Of a DNA stretch of 33,136 nt, positions 20,898-32,765 are shown one piece after another. Both the position numbers and the translations under genes were made by a program. A model generated the notes under the pieces. The model had not been told where the DNA came from, did not search any database, and saw only the letters and a program-made list of their open reading frames with translations. Each line of letters opens with the position of its first letter. Position 1 is the first letter of the stretch. The DNA is from Entrophospora sp. SA101 (lineage: Eukaryota; Glomeromycota; Glomeromycetes; Entrophosporales; Entrophosporaceae): the NCBI GenBank assembly GCA_958430865.1, contig CAUDNR010003124.1, positions 3,723 through 36,858 on the forward strand, written 5' to 3'.

Positions 20898-21525
20898 ATT
20901 GTGAGGCAGTTGGCTTTTGAGATTTAGCAAAAGGTGAGGTGCCTGATTTGTCGAGATTGGCTCTTCATTTGCATTGAATTGTGTAAATTCTGCCTCTATA
21001 TTCAAAAAAAAAAAAAAAAAAAATAGAATTGTCTTTATGTATGTTAAACTTGTTTTTCAATTTAAAATTTTATTATAAAATGATTAATTAATAAAAAAAT
21101 AAAAATCTATTTATTAAAAACATAAAAAAGTTTTTGAAATATTTCGAAAGAAAAAACAGTCGGAGATTTAAAAATGCGAAAAACTTTATAAAAGAAATCA
21201 TATTGCAATTCCTTTTCAAAAGAATCTGTTGATAATAATAATGATAACGAGCTGCTTGATACCAATGAAGTAATAACCGTGAAACATTGGCTTCTTTTGA
21301 AAAAGGAAAGGATGTTCCAGATGTCTTTGACGAAGAGGTTGATGATTATATTAACAGAATTGAGGATTGAGTAGAATTGAATGGGTATGATTGATGATAA
21401 TGAAGATATTTCTGATCCTTTGGGATTTATATCACCGTACATTCCGCTAATGACCCACTTGTCAAATGGAGTCTGCATAGTATTTAATGATAGTTTAGAT
21501 AATTTAGATAGTCAACTGATTTTGT
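20898..21525 (+). pseudogene. hAT-family transposase C-terminal relic
   Basis: From 20,898 the plus strand reads DCEAVGF, a TGA where Trp is expected, then DLAKGEVPDLSRLALHLH, a TGA, and after a frameshift NCVNSASI. This is the Leu-rich dimerisation segment (P-x-L-S-R-L-A-x-x-L-x-x-I-x-V-N-S-A-S-x-E) of hAT transposases. An A run of about 21 bases (21,002-21,022) then interrupts it. Acidic pieces such as NNNDNELLDTNEVIT and EKGKDVPDVFDEEVDDYINR follow to about 21,370, fitting the acidic tail, and a further open stretch (GMIDDNEDISDPLGFISPYI) runs to about 21,525. The minus-strand frame at 21,107-21,478 is its shadow. Confidence 0.6.
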
Positions 21526-21586
21526 AAATTCATTTGTATGATAATAGCTAAATTTGAATAAAATTTGAATTTTTTAATTAAACAAT

Positions 21587-21800
21587 ATGATTGGTTTGCA
21601 AATGACCGCATCATTTAGTTACAGATCAAAATTTTACCATTTGGTATCTGATTACCCCTTTATGCCACAATCTGGACCTGTGATATCAACCTTGGTTATC
21701 CCTTCCGGTCTTTTCTTGCATCCAAAGTTGGCACTTCTTGGGTTGATTGACAATTACTCACTTCACGTATTTCTCGAGCATGTGGATACCCTAATATGAA
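21587..21800 (-). pseudogene. Short unknown coding relic
   Basis: The minus strand reads ILGYPHAREIREVSNCQSTQ then EVPTLDARKDRKG, a stop, and in another frame ITKVDITGPDCGIKG. Composition and codon use look protein-coding and frames break as in a relic. No family is recognised. The open plus-strand frame over the same bases is probably antisense. Confidence 0.3.
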
Positions 21801-22028
21801 TATATTAATATTAGAAAATCACAGTCAAAACAAATATGTTAATGCATATAATTCAAAGCACATTTGCGTCACTAGTTCCAGGATGTTGAACGTTAGGTTT
21901 TCGAACATGGATTATATTTGGGTAAATAGCAACATTTAGTGCAATTAATTATCTAACTCCAGATAGGTTAAAATGAACCAAAAGAAGGAAGTATGTGAAT
22001 TTTAAAAAAATCGATTATATGCAAAGGA

Positions 22029-22400
22029 TCAAGAAAACTTTCTTGCATGGTTGCCTACTACATCTATTGGAGAATCATAAAACATATCGCCGTTGGGAAT
22101 CTTGAAGTAATCAATCAACAGCGTAATAACAAATTTATGCTCGTGTTTGGGCATATCGACAACGAATATGTCACCGTTACCTTTTCGTTGAAACTTGTAC
22201 TCAGAAGACTCTTGACCTTCAAGGAAATCTTGCATATAAATTTTCACCGGTATCCTCAAGACAACCTGAAAAGGCAAATTGCAGCCCATAAACGTTAACA
22301 CCGGGCGAATCTTAGCATATCTTGTTGCATCCACTGTCCTCTACTGGAGGCTCTTTTGGTAAATTTGGCAATTGGAATTATTCTTGACCGGATTAATAAA
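22029..22400 (-). pseudogene. Unknown gene fragment, probably one exon
   Basis: A 101-codon minus-strand frame from 22,334 to 22,029 begins with GTG, not ATG. It reads DATRYAKIRPVLTFMGCNLP, QDFLEGQESSEYKFQRKGNG and EHKFVITLLIDYFKIPNGDM before ending NHARKFS. Immediately upstream, in other frames, are NLPKEPPVEDSG and KNKFINPVKNN, so the 5' part is shifted or separated by an intron (an AGGACAG acceptor lies just before). The stretch is richer in GC than its neighbours. It matches no domain I know. Confidence 0.35.
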
Positions 22401-22639
22401 TTTGTTCTTGACGAAACATTTGAGAAAGTAAAATGGGGATCTGGTCTCTTTGAATCTCGAGCATAAGATAATCATTTTAAGGTTGTCGTACCATAACATT
22501 CCATGCATTATAATTCAGGGTCATCATGTAAATATTTAAGAAGATAATAATAAACGTCGAGTTGCATGGGAGGCAAAAACTCGAAAATTTAGGGCAACTA
22601 ATAATGGTCAGATTTAAGGCTTGATGATTACTCTATCCT

Positions 22640-22935
22640 TTGGCTCAATGTGGTAAAAAACTATCGTTATTAATGATAATTTCGTTGTCATTATCGTTAT
22701 CATTATCATTATCATTATTGCTAAATATGATTTTTCTTTAGTTTTTAAGCTCAACCCAAGCCTTGATTGCATCTATTGTTTCAGAATCAGATTTTGTTGT
22801 AAAATTTCCACTACTTTGTATCAGATTTCTTTTTCTTTTTTGAGATTACTTATGGCATCGTTAATCATATCAGATTTAATTATATCATTTCGATTGCACA
22901 ATTAGGCTATTTCTTTAAAATTTGCTTTCTTGATA
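22640..22935 (-). pseudogene. Decayed paralogue of the 966-1618 gene
   Basis: The minus strand reads KSDMINDAISNLKKEKEI, a stop, a frameshift and then TTKSDSETIDAIKAWVELKN followed by a stop and an Asn/Asp run. These align with YSKADMIDEVVSGLRKGKKI and TTKSDTRTVGAIKSWIEFKS of the exon ending at 966. The 3' flanks also match (TTTGGCTCNANNNGGTAAAA beside both). It is an old duplicate disabled by several stops. Confidence 0.7.
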
Positions 22936-23222
22936 TTGGAAGCAGGGATGGGCAAAGGATTGGGTTGGCTGTAAAGTGGATTAAAATTATGGCAATAGCA
23001 AACAAATATATATATCAACATAAATGGTGTGTTAACACTCCCTAGACAAAAGCTTCAGTCAATAATTGCACATAATGAAAGTTATTTCATAGCTTAGGTT
23101 CTCAAGAATTTGCATGTAAAATTTTAAGTTTCTGCTGTGTCCACGAAAACAACACCCATCTCTTCAAAGATTATTTTCTTCAGAAAGCGTATTTAAATCT
23201 ACTTGGTATTTTAATTTTTTTC
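22936..23222. other. Intergenic, nothing recognised
   Basis: No supported feature. Confidence 0.35.
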
Positions 23223-23564
23223 AAAAACAAAAACGTGTAAATTATATATTAACATTGATTTAGTGTTAAATTATAGGGAATAATTTAAACACGTTTTGTA
23301 GAAATTAAGCAGAAATTAAATATCTAAAATTTTTGTAGGGAGGGATAGGGCCTTTAGCAATTTTGGACAGGATGTTGGATATTTTATGGATTAAAAAACA
23401 AAAACGTGTAAATTATATATTAACATTGATTTAGTGTTAAATTATAGGGAATCATTTAAACACGTTTTGTAGAAATTAACCAGAAATTAAGCATCTAAAA
23501 TTTTTGTAGGGAGGGATAGGGCCTTTAGCAATTTTGGACAGGATGTTGGATATTTTATGGATTA
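23223..23564. repeat. Two tandem copies of a 171-bp unit
   Basis: Copy 1 is 23223-23393 and copy 2 is 23394-23564, with only about four differences visible. Each begins AAAAACAAAAACGTGTAAAT and contains the inverted pair ACGTGTAAATTA ... TAATTTAAACACGT with a loop of about 45 bases. Each ends GGATATTTTATGGATTAAAA. The high identity means a recent duplication. There is no coding frame. Confidence 0.9.
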
Positions 23565-24253
23565 AAAATATTTCATATCCATGTGGTAATTTTAATTGAT
23601 TCATAAAATATATATTGGATATCTCTTTTTCTTCGCTATTTTATATCATTTCAGCGATTAATTGATAAATGATATTTACATTAGAAGGAATGTTTATAGT
23701 GTCCTTTTTATGTTTTAAATGAAAAAAATAGGAAAAAAATTTTTGACATATAGATTTCTTTAAAGAGAAGGAAACGTTATTTTATTTTTAATTAGCGTAA
23801 TAAAAATAAAATCAACTTGTATTCGATTGTTTTAGCAATTTATATTCAAAATAATTAATCAGACGACTTCGTGCATGTGAATTTAAAGTCCGATTAAAGT
23901 TTTTTAATAATAATTACAACTGATATATGATTGATTTGGTAATTATTATTGAAAAAATTATTCCGGTAATACGCGTAAACATTTTGTCGATCGCCAGATG
24001 TTAATATTAACGATTGTTCTTGGAGGAAGATTGTGTAATTGATGGTCAGTCTAATTTTTCCATCTAAAAATACATAACATCTGACAATATATACAGTTCA
24101 CACATATATGTTTGTTCTACAAAGAAATTAATGATAAAAACATTGAATCGAGGAAAAAATTCTTTATAATATCTGGTATTATATTATTTATTTATTATTA
24201 ATATAATTTTGCACAATCGATTAACATCCCCTACTTCTTCTAATAAAAATAAA
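23565..24253. other. Intergenic, nothing recognised
   Basis: AT-rich sequence without supported features. Confidence 0.4.
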
Positions 24254-24457
24254 TCATTGACTTCTTTTTCTTAAGGAAAAACAAATCTGATCAAATATAA
24301 TAATAACAAAAAGTTCGTCCAAAATGTCATATTGGAATACGAGTATATATAATGTCGATCTTTCCTGATCCATTCGCCATTCAGATTCTAATAATAACTC
24401 ATTGTTAGATTTTGTTGTTTCTATATTATTATTATTTTCAGTCTCTGTGTGATACAT
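24254..24457 (-). CDS. Short open frame with true ATG, doubtful
   Basis: The minus strand from 24,457 reads MYHTETENNNNIETTKSNNE and then LLLESEWRMDQERS before an AT-rich tail. The first 45 codons look like a low-complexity fungal N-terminus. It stands just past the end of the carrier pseudogene, where exon 9 would be expected, but shares no sequence with exon 9. It could be a first exon or chance. Confidence 0.2.
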   Translation of the reverse strand: MYHTETENNNNIETTKSNNELLLESEWRMDQERSTLYILVFQYDILDELFVIIIFDQICFSLRKRSQ

Positions 24458-24524
24458 AATTCGAAGCGTGCTACCTAACTATATTCAATATAAAATCATT
24501 CAAATCAATCAATCACAAGTAGAA

Positions 24525-26080
24525 AATATCCACCTTTAAATAATTATTTATATACTCCATCTTGAATAACCATCTTCACGACATTTAATATATTATTATT
24601 ACTTTATTAATTAACAATGATTGTAATTAGTTACACTAAAGAATCATCGCTCAAACCTACTACATTGAATTATTGAAACTTGTCGCATAGTTTTAGATAC
24701 ATCAAAAGGCGTAGCAATCAATGCTGAAAACTAATTTAATATATATAACACAAATTGTTAGCATATATATTTATATCTCTTTCTCAAAATTGAATGTATG
24801 TTTTTTACCTACATCACCAGAAATATCACCACTCAAAAATCTAACTTCAACATTGTTGACTTTTTCGTCATGATTATTTTCATGTAGATAATTTTTTATG
24901 TACCATTCACAAATTCATAGCCAGCCCAATAAATTGCTAACATAGATAAATATTTATAAAATTTATATATAGTGCAATAATTCTTTTCAAAAAAAAATAC
25001 CAAAAAATGGTACATCTAGATTTCAGACCACACACCATAATGATGAAATACCATTGTTGAAAATCATTGTTTGTACACCATTCAATACTCCTCTCAAACC
25101 GTTTATACTTTCAGATCCTTGGGATTTGATTCGAAACGGTTCTAATTGTGATATTATTGATGCAGAAGTAGCTATACACACACATGATAATAAAGATAAA
25201 GATTGGAATCTTAACATTTATCATGTAAAAATTTTACTTTTTGGTGTAGCTCCTGCAATTAATGGTGAATAAACTTCGGAATATTTTCCTTTCCAATTTG
25301 CCCATAACTTGTCTATTGTATGATCATAACCTATAAATTATATCATTGTTACTGGTACAGACATTGCTCTAAAATGTGCATATATATATATAAATAATAT
25401 AAAGTCATGCAATACATGATCATATAAAATCATTCATTCAAACTAACAGTGATGGTGATAGACCTCACCATAATCCCCTTATAACAAGCAATTTTAACAA
25501 TACTATCCTATATCCAAAACTTAATTAATTTAATAATTAGGTTCTCATCTTTCAAGGAAAATGCGAAAAAAATTTCATCACTACTCCATCAAGTTAGTAA
25601 TGTTTTGTTACCACTTTCTGAGTAGAAGGTGGTAGAGTTGCTGTTGCATCTGAAACTATACTAGATGATAATTTGGTTCCAATTGACAAAAAAAGTTTTA
25701 AGCTTCTTGATGAAAAATAAACTTTGATGACAACATGATGGCAATGCCAATGATGTTGATGAATATGATGTTGATGCTAATGGTTTGATATCTGAAAATG
25801 TATTATTATTGGAAACATTTTGTGATTGTGATCTAGTCTTTATTACATCAAATGGTGTTTCTATAATAGTATAAGTGAAATATATAATTAATATCATCAT
25901 AATTAGTCATGTCGTTTATGTTCTTTTTCACTTACCAAAAGGCGAAGTTAACAAAGTCCACTATAAGCAGCTAACAATTTTTGTAATGGTGTAATTGAAT
26001 GGTCTTTGTTTATTTCTTGTGGTAAAGACCGCTTTGTTGTTATTATTGTTATTACAAATTGTTCTGGCTGTTGTTTGATA
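24525..26080 (-). pseudogene. Inverted pseudogene copy of the mitochondrial carrier
   Basis: Read on the minus strand this matches the gene at 17,638-19,605 from the middle of exon 1 (QQPEQ..., about 26,075) through exon 8 (about 24,530), with the introns in place. Recognisable pieces are TPFDVIKTR (exon 2), PVTMI followed by TAA (exon 4), INGLRGVLNGVQTM (exon 5), AIYWAGYEF (exon 6) and TPFDVSKT (exon 7). Defects include the stop in exon 4, loss of the SLWRGL wording in exon 3, PLELFR changed to QLEPFR, a stop in exon 8 (GGYKEL has become GVYK followed by a stop), loss of the first half of exon 1, and no exon 9. Retained introns show it arose by DNA duplication, not reverse transcription. Confidence 0.9.
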
Positions 26081-26301
26081 AAATTTTAAATCTCAAAGTG
26101 AATGATAGTTGTGAAAATGTATTTGCATAATTTCATTTCACACAACAATTTGACTTTCCATACTTGCTCTATCTACATGATATTGCAACACCTCTTCATA
26201 TATTATAAATTTATACGTTGAAAATTCACAAGATGGTATTGGAGTTACACAGATCGTGAATAGTTACATCTACCAGAGAATAATGCCTGCCTATTATGAA
26301 G

Positions 26302-26424
26302 TTATAAAAAAGCAAAGAGAAAAGAGACAATTTCGAAATAGCAAGAAAAAGAGGAGAAACTGCAAAACATTTGAGACAAATACACAAGTACCATCGTGAA
26401 AGATGTCAACATCCACCAAAGCAT
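26302..26424 (-). CDS. Candidate 40-residue hydrophobic peptide
   Basis: The first ATG downstream of the promoter-like cluster opens a 40-codon minus-strand frame, MLWWMLTSFTMVLVYLSQMF and onward, ending with a Phe/Ser-rich hydrophobic stretch at 26302. It would be a single membrane-spanning peptide. A longer overlapping frame (26,509-26,294) has no ATG. No homologue is known to me, so coding is unproven. Confidence 0.2.
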   Translation of the reverse strand: MLWWMLTSFTMVLVYLSQMFCSFSSFSCYFEIVSFLFAFL

Positions 26425-26552
26425 GACCAGATGCACCAAGTGTAGCTTGCAGAAGTTTCTTCAGTACTTGAGTAATGGAAATATATGACCGAGATGTGGC
26501 GAATGACACCGTTCAAAGAAATTAAAACCAAATAACAGTCGTTGAGCAAAGA

Positions 26553-26691
26553 GCTTATATAGCATAACGACGTCGTCATATATACAAAACCACATTAATT
26601 AATCCTTAAGGGTAGGGAAATTCATATGAAATTTTTATGTGGATCTTCCTATTGGCTGTTCATATGATCTGGGTAACACAATTGGCACGTG
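26553..26691 (-). promoter_or_regulatory. Promoter-like cluster pointing left
   Basis: In minus-strand order: E-box CACGTG (26686-26691), CCAAT box (26681-26685), a second CCAAT (26651-26655), a perfect CRE-like palindrome ACGACGTCGT (26567-26576) and a TATA element CTATATAAGC (26553-26562). This order and spacing are those of an RNA polymerase II promoter, and the elements are compositionally distinct from the surrounding AT-rich DNA. No sure coding sequence follows; next come a short peptide frame and the carrier pseudogene. Confidence 0.5.
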
Positions 26692-27491
26692 ATTTAAACG
26701 CCTTAAACTTTTTAATTTATTAGTCAACGGACATTGCATATTAATATAATTATTATTATTAAAACTAGGCAAAAACAATAATTGTTTAAAAAGGATCTTT
26801 TTAGTTTAATATTATTAACTCAAACTATTTGGAGCTTTTGCTTTCACCATATTTTACACTTCAATATTTTTGATATATTTTAAGCAGTCAATTAATTGAT
26901 TAAAGATATAAATATTTGTTTATTGTTTTGATATATATATTGATCCACCCATCATCATCTTTAATAACAAAGTTGCTCCAATATCACCAACCATCACTTT
27001 AATCTCTAAAACTATCCACGATCAATACCAACAGTACTAAATGTATTTCTGAAGCATCACTGTTTAAAGTCATATTCAATTAAATTATTTCATTAATTTT
27101 TTTTTCTTTTGATTATCCATAGACATGAGTTGTCAATCCAATTTATTTTGAGGAATTGGCTTGCTCAATCAATTTACTTGGTGGGATGACTTGTATAGAA
27201 TGTATACCTGAATGGTGTTTATAATATTTTGCAGCTGAACATAGACTTCTTCAACTGTTGGTCATTATGTACAATTTTTTTCACAATTGGTATTGTTATG
27301 TATATATATTTATTATTATTTTACTTATTTACAGTTATCATAACACAATCTAATTATATTATATATATTTTACCAAAATTAAAAATAAAGTGATAATGTT
27401 TTGTTCACTCAAGTTACATCTCCAGCAATTCAACATGTACTTCAGCTTACAATATCAAATAATAACCTTGGTATTGTGATGATGATTGAAT
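26692..27491. other. Intergenic, nothing recognised
   Basis: AT-rich sequence between the promoter-like cluster and the 3' end of the 206-aa gene. Short frames here are not supported. Confidence 0.4.
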
Positions 27492-28623
27492 TTAAATTGA
27501 AACTGCATGAGATTCATCAAACTCATCTAATTCTGGTGCAACTGGCAATGAATCAATATTGTAATCATCTCCTGATGCCTAAAACAAATTCAATTAATCA
27601 AACTCTAATAATAATAACAATGATAATGGAACAAAGGAATAAATAAAAATTTAATATTCTACATACCACCAAACTGGCCCAGTGACGATATAAAACATTA
27701 TTCAAAACAAAATGTTTTTCATTATCTAATATAACGCATCCTTCTTGATGAATGAGACATTCACCCATATATTTACTCTTTAACAATGTAATTGCTGTGT
27801 CAAATCTAAATTTAAAGCTTTCATATTGAAGCTATATGTAGATTTAAATATATGTATGTGCATTAGGATTAATTTGGCTTTTGATATTTTGAAATAATTA
27901 TAATTAAACTGGTATCCAGAGAGAATATATATAAAAATTATCAACTCTACTCAGAAAATCTTGGTAAGAAATTTCCTTTTGGAATAAAATTTCTACCAAT
28001 TTTCACCATACCAATTCAATTATAACTATCCAAGGTCCTATCTATTTTTACTAAAACAAAATCAATAATAATAAAATTTACCTCTTGATTATTGGAATCT
28101 GACATATCCATGATACTTTTATTGTCTCTTTTACGTTCTAAATTTAATTTGAACAAATATAATTAACATTTACCATCAGCTTTAATATAAATTTATGTAT
28201 GAATATAAATACTTTTACTATTATTGGGTAAAACTGATTCAACATATTCATCCTCAAAAGTTAAAGATGATGAAGAACTGGATGATTGAAATTGAGAAAT
28301 TAATTTTGATGTATCAATATTAGTAGCATCCATATTATGATCTTGAATAAAATTAAAAACATTAATATTACTTTATAAATATATATATATATATATTTAA
28401 TATATTTATAAAAAAAATATTTATAGAGCTTACCTTCCAATTTTTTTAAAAAAGGATTGTTTGTGGAGTAGTCAGGTTGGAATGTAGTCATTTTCTCTTT
28501 TCCTTTATCAAGTTTTTTCGGTGGAGGTTCTAACTGTTGTATTGTTGCATCTGCAACGGTTGTAGCAGATGTGGTTGTAAAAGTATTAGTACTACTATTG
28601 TTACCAGTTGCAGGCGATGCCAT
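27492..28623 (-). CDS. Five-exon gene, 206-aa protein of unknown function
   Basis: Exons 28623-28434, 28341-28219, 28137-28082, 27831-27667 and 27578-27492 join in frame with GT/AG introns of 92, 81, 250 and 88 bp. The product starts at a true ATG (MASPATGNNSSTNTFTTTSA). Residues 1-30 are Ser/Thr-rich and KKLDKGKEK follows. A poly-Ser stretch lies in exon 2, and a basic cluster KRKRDNK at 105-111 could be a nuclear localisation signal. Residues 124-178 (exon 4, LQYESFKFRFDTAITLLKSK and onward) look like the folded core, and the C-terminal 29 residues are acidic. The 250-bp intron is the least certain join, though both sides are in phase. No family is recognised; a nuclear role is inferred only from the basic cluster. 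Confidence 0.7.
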
Positions 28624-29084
28624 TTTTTTAACTTTTCAATTATATGAAAATAAAATTTACATAGGTTACACACAAATGAGGGGTGTTCAATTCCTCCTCC
28701 TGTTCCATGTTGTACAATACTTATTAGGTAAAAAATCCCCTGGTTCCCAAAACTCTATTTTTGTATATATTTTTGTACTGAATTATGATTTACATAGTAA
28801 AACCCCGCTATTAAATTATGATGAATGTGATTTATTAGCAGAAGAATCTGCCTTTGAATCGATCGGATAAACGGTTTGTTGTTACTCGTCATCATTATTA
28901 GAAGAAACTGCCATTTTAGTAGAAGTTACTTTTTATTTTGAACCAAATTTTTCTCAATTTCATTTTTTAACCTTATTCAGTAAAATTTTTTGGAAATCAT
29001 TTCTAGTATTCCTTATAATCAGCCAATAAGAATTAGTAGCAAGGAACAGGGAACAGGACTTTGGACAATATTTATTATTATTAT
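28624..29084. other. Upstream region of the 206-aa gene, with a DNA-transposon end relic
   Basis: At about 28,791 the words TACATAGTAAAACCCCGCTA resemble a pogo-type terminus (TACAGTAAAACCCCG...) with a short insertion. The short peptide YDECDLLAEESAFESIG that follows is open but not assignable. The rest shows nothing definite. Confidence 0.3.
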
Positions 29085-29626
29085 AGGGTCCAAAGACCGT
29101 CAATCTAATCAAAGGACCGGACCGTGGTCCAGACTTAGAGTTTCTAAACAAACAAACGAATAAATCAAGTAATTTGAATAAAACAAATGATTCGAATGAA
29201 ACAAATAAACGAATAAACAAATGACTCGAATAAAACAGATGACTCGAATAAAACTAATAAATCAAGTAATTCGAATAGATCAAGCAATTCGGAAAAACAG
29301 ATAAAATAAAAATAAAAAATAAAACGAGTAAATCAAGTAATCAAGTAATTCGAATAAAACAAATGATTCGAATAAACGAATATTTCGAAGAATTTGTATT
29401 ACCTGGATTTTAGAAGGAATGGGCATTCATAGAGACAAGGAATGGAATTTTGAATTATATAAAACTTTTTTTTTTCGAATATACTAATAATTTGGAATTT
29501 ATGATAATAAATAATATTTTAACAAATAGAAATTAATGCTTTTATGATAAAAAAATTTCAACGGTCTTTGATACCTAAGACCAGACCGACTCCATTCAGT
29601 TTGGACATGGACTGTTAACATCCCTA
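29085..29626. mobile_element. Probable non-autonomous hAT-like element with minisatellite interior
   Basis: The left end has GGTCCAAAGACCGTC and GGACCGGACCGTGGTCCAGA. The right end, in reverse complement, reads TTTAGGGATGTTAACAGTCC then GGTCTGGTCTTAG and ATCAAAGACCGTTGAA, so related GGTC/GACC words are inverted about the centre. The AGGGATGTTAAC start is hAT-like. The interior 29,150-29,390 is a decayed repeat of AATCAAGTAATTCGAATAAA and AAACAAATGATTCGAATAAA words. The exact borders are uncertain. Confidence 0.4.
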
Positions 29627-30322
29627 AATATTTATCATGTTTGTTCCTTTACGCGTTTTCCATGTTTCCACAAGATTTACACACTGTCTTGGTATGGATT
29701 AAATCGCTGTTTGAAATTATTATATTAGCCAAAATTAAAAACTGCATTATTCTAATTTTATTTCTTCATAATAATAAACATAATAATATATTTTTAGGTA
29801 ATGTTACATTAAAAAAATGCTCTTGAAGACTTGCCAACTTTGGATATTTTGATCAAACATTGCTTTAAATGACTCAACCTCAACTCAGCCTCAACTTAGC
29901 CTCAATATCCAAATAAAATCAATTGATTCACGCTATTCATCATAGTAATTACTACTATGACTTGATTGTGGTTTTTTTAATTAATGGACACAAAAATATT
30001 CTGACTTAACTTGACACATTTTATATTAATATCAATTTTTATTTAAATTTACACAATTAACACAGCCTATTTTTGTCGTGACACAATGATCATTATTATT
30101 ATTATCAATATTTAAATCAACATTAGAGGGGTTTAATCAAATGATAATCTTGATTTTTTTTCATCTATAGAACAAGAATCCTTGCTACTTAAAGAAGTGT
30201 TTTTTCTTTTTTACGAAATTTCTCACGAAAATTAAAAAACAACAAATAATATAATAATAATAAATAATAACAAAAAATAATAACAAAAAATAATAATAAA
30301 AAAACACCAAAAATTGAGTAAA
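29627..30322. other. Region upstream of homocitrate synthase
   Basis: It contains three close CCTCAACTCAG/CCTCAACTTAG/CCTCAATATCC words at 29,878-29,912, a TGACTCA site, and A-rich AATAAT runs directly before the ATG. No gene was seen. Confidence 0.4.
29870..29876 (+). promoter_or_regulatory. Candidate Gcn4/CPC1-type TGACTCA site
   Basis: The heptamer ATGACTCA lies about 450 bp before the homocitrate synthase ATG. Fungal lysine genes are commonly under general amino acid control through this motif. A single match in this length of DNA can occur by chance. Confidence 0.3.
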
Positions 30323-32091
<1,769 letters not shown>

Positions 32092-32336
32092 TTTTTTTTT
32101 GTGAGAGAAAAAGAGAATGGTGGATATACTGAGATTCAGAGTGAAAAAATAACAGAGAAAGTTTTAAATTTTTGGTTTTTTGTTCTTTTTTTCTCATTTT
32201 GTATATATAATATTCAATGGAAACTTTTTCATTTAATAATAATAATAAATTCTTTATTTGCCCTTCCTTACAAATTGCTTTTCGTTTATTTTTCTTTAAT
32301 ACTAAAGAAAAATTATAAATAAATAATGAAAAATTT

Positions 32337-32765
32337 TTACCCGCCGCGTCTTAACTTGACGAAATCTTGTTCCAGTAAAATATATTGTTGTTGCATCTCC
32401 ATGATACAATCTTTAATCATCATCATTCGGCGAGAAATTCTTAAACTTAAAGGATCATTATCGTTATTATTGTTATTAATAAAGTTAGATGAATTAAAGT
32501 GATCACCATTATAAATTGTAGCCGAAGATGTGGTTGGATATTGTGTAACATAAAGTGTTTGCTGTTGTAATAAATTATTATTGTTGCTGTCATTTGGATT
32601 ATGCTGCCCAATAAAAGTTGCCTCGTGATTAGTTGGTTGGAATTGTTGTAGACTATGTTGTTGTTGATCGTAATTATGAATTGGTTGAAGAACTTGGTTG
32701 GGATCAGGAATTAATTGAAATTGTTGATTATCATCTTCTTGACTTTGTTGTTGCCGACTAGCCAT
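32337..32765 (-). CDS. Single-exon Gln/Asn-rich protein, unknown
   Basis: A true ATG at 32765 opens 142 codons without an intron. The N-terminal three quarters are Gln/Asn-rich (MASRQQQSQEDDNQQFQ, NNNNLLQQQTLYVTQ, NNNNNDNDP). The last 35 residues (SLRISRRMMMIKDCIMEMQQ then QYILLEQDFVKLRRGG) look like an amphipathic helix or coiled coil. Such Q/N tracts plus a helix occur in fungal transcription-linked and RNA-granule proteins, but no family is recognised. It converges with homocitrate synthase, the two stops being about 245 bp apart. Confidence 0.6.
   Translation of the reverse strand: MASRQQQSQEDDNQQFQLIPDPNQVLQPIHNYDQQQHSLQQFQPTNHEATFIGQHNPNDSNNNNLLQQQTLYVTQYPTTSSATIYNGDHFNSSNFINNNNNDNDPLSLRISRRMMMIKDCIMEMQQQYILLEQDFVKLRRGG

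Noticed and set aside
21002..21022. A run of about 21 bases as a possible retroposon tail
   Set aside because: It sits inside the hAT relic, with no retroposed body upstream and no target duplication; more likely slippage expansion.
21107..21478. 123-codon minus-strand frame
   Set aside because: The plus strand here carries the acidic tail of a hAT transposase relic; the minus frame is its shadow.
25054..25272. 72-codon plus-strand frame
   Set aside because: It is antisense to exons 4 and 5 of the carrier pseudogene.
27401..27646. 81-codon plus-strand frame
   Set aside because: It overlaps exon 5 and intron 4 of the minus-strand 206-aa gene and is a shadow.
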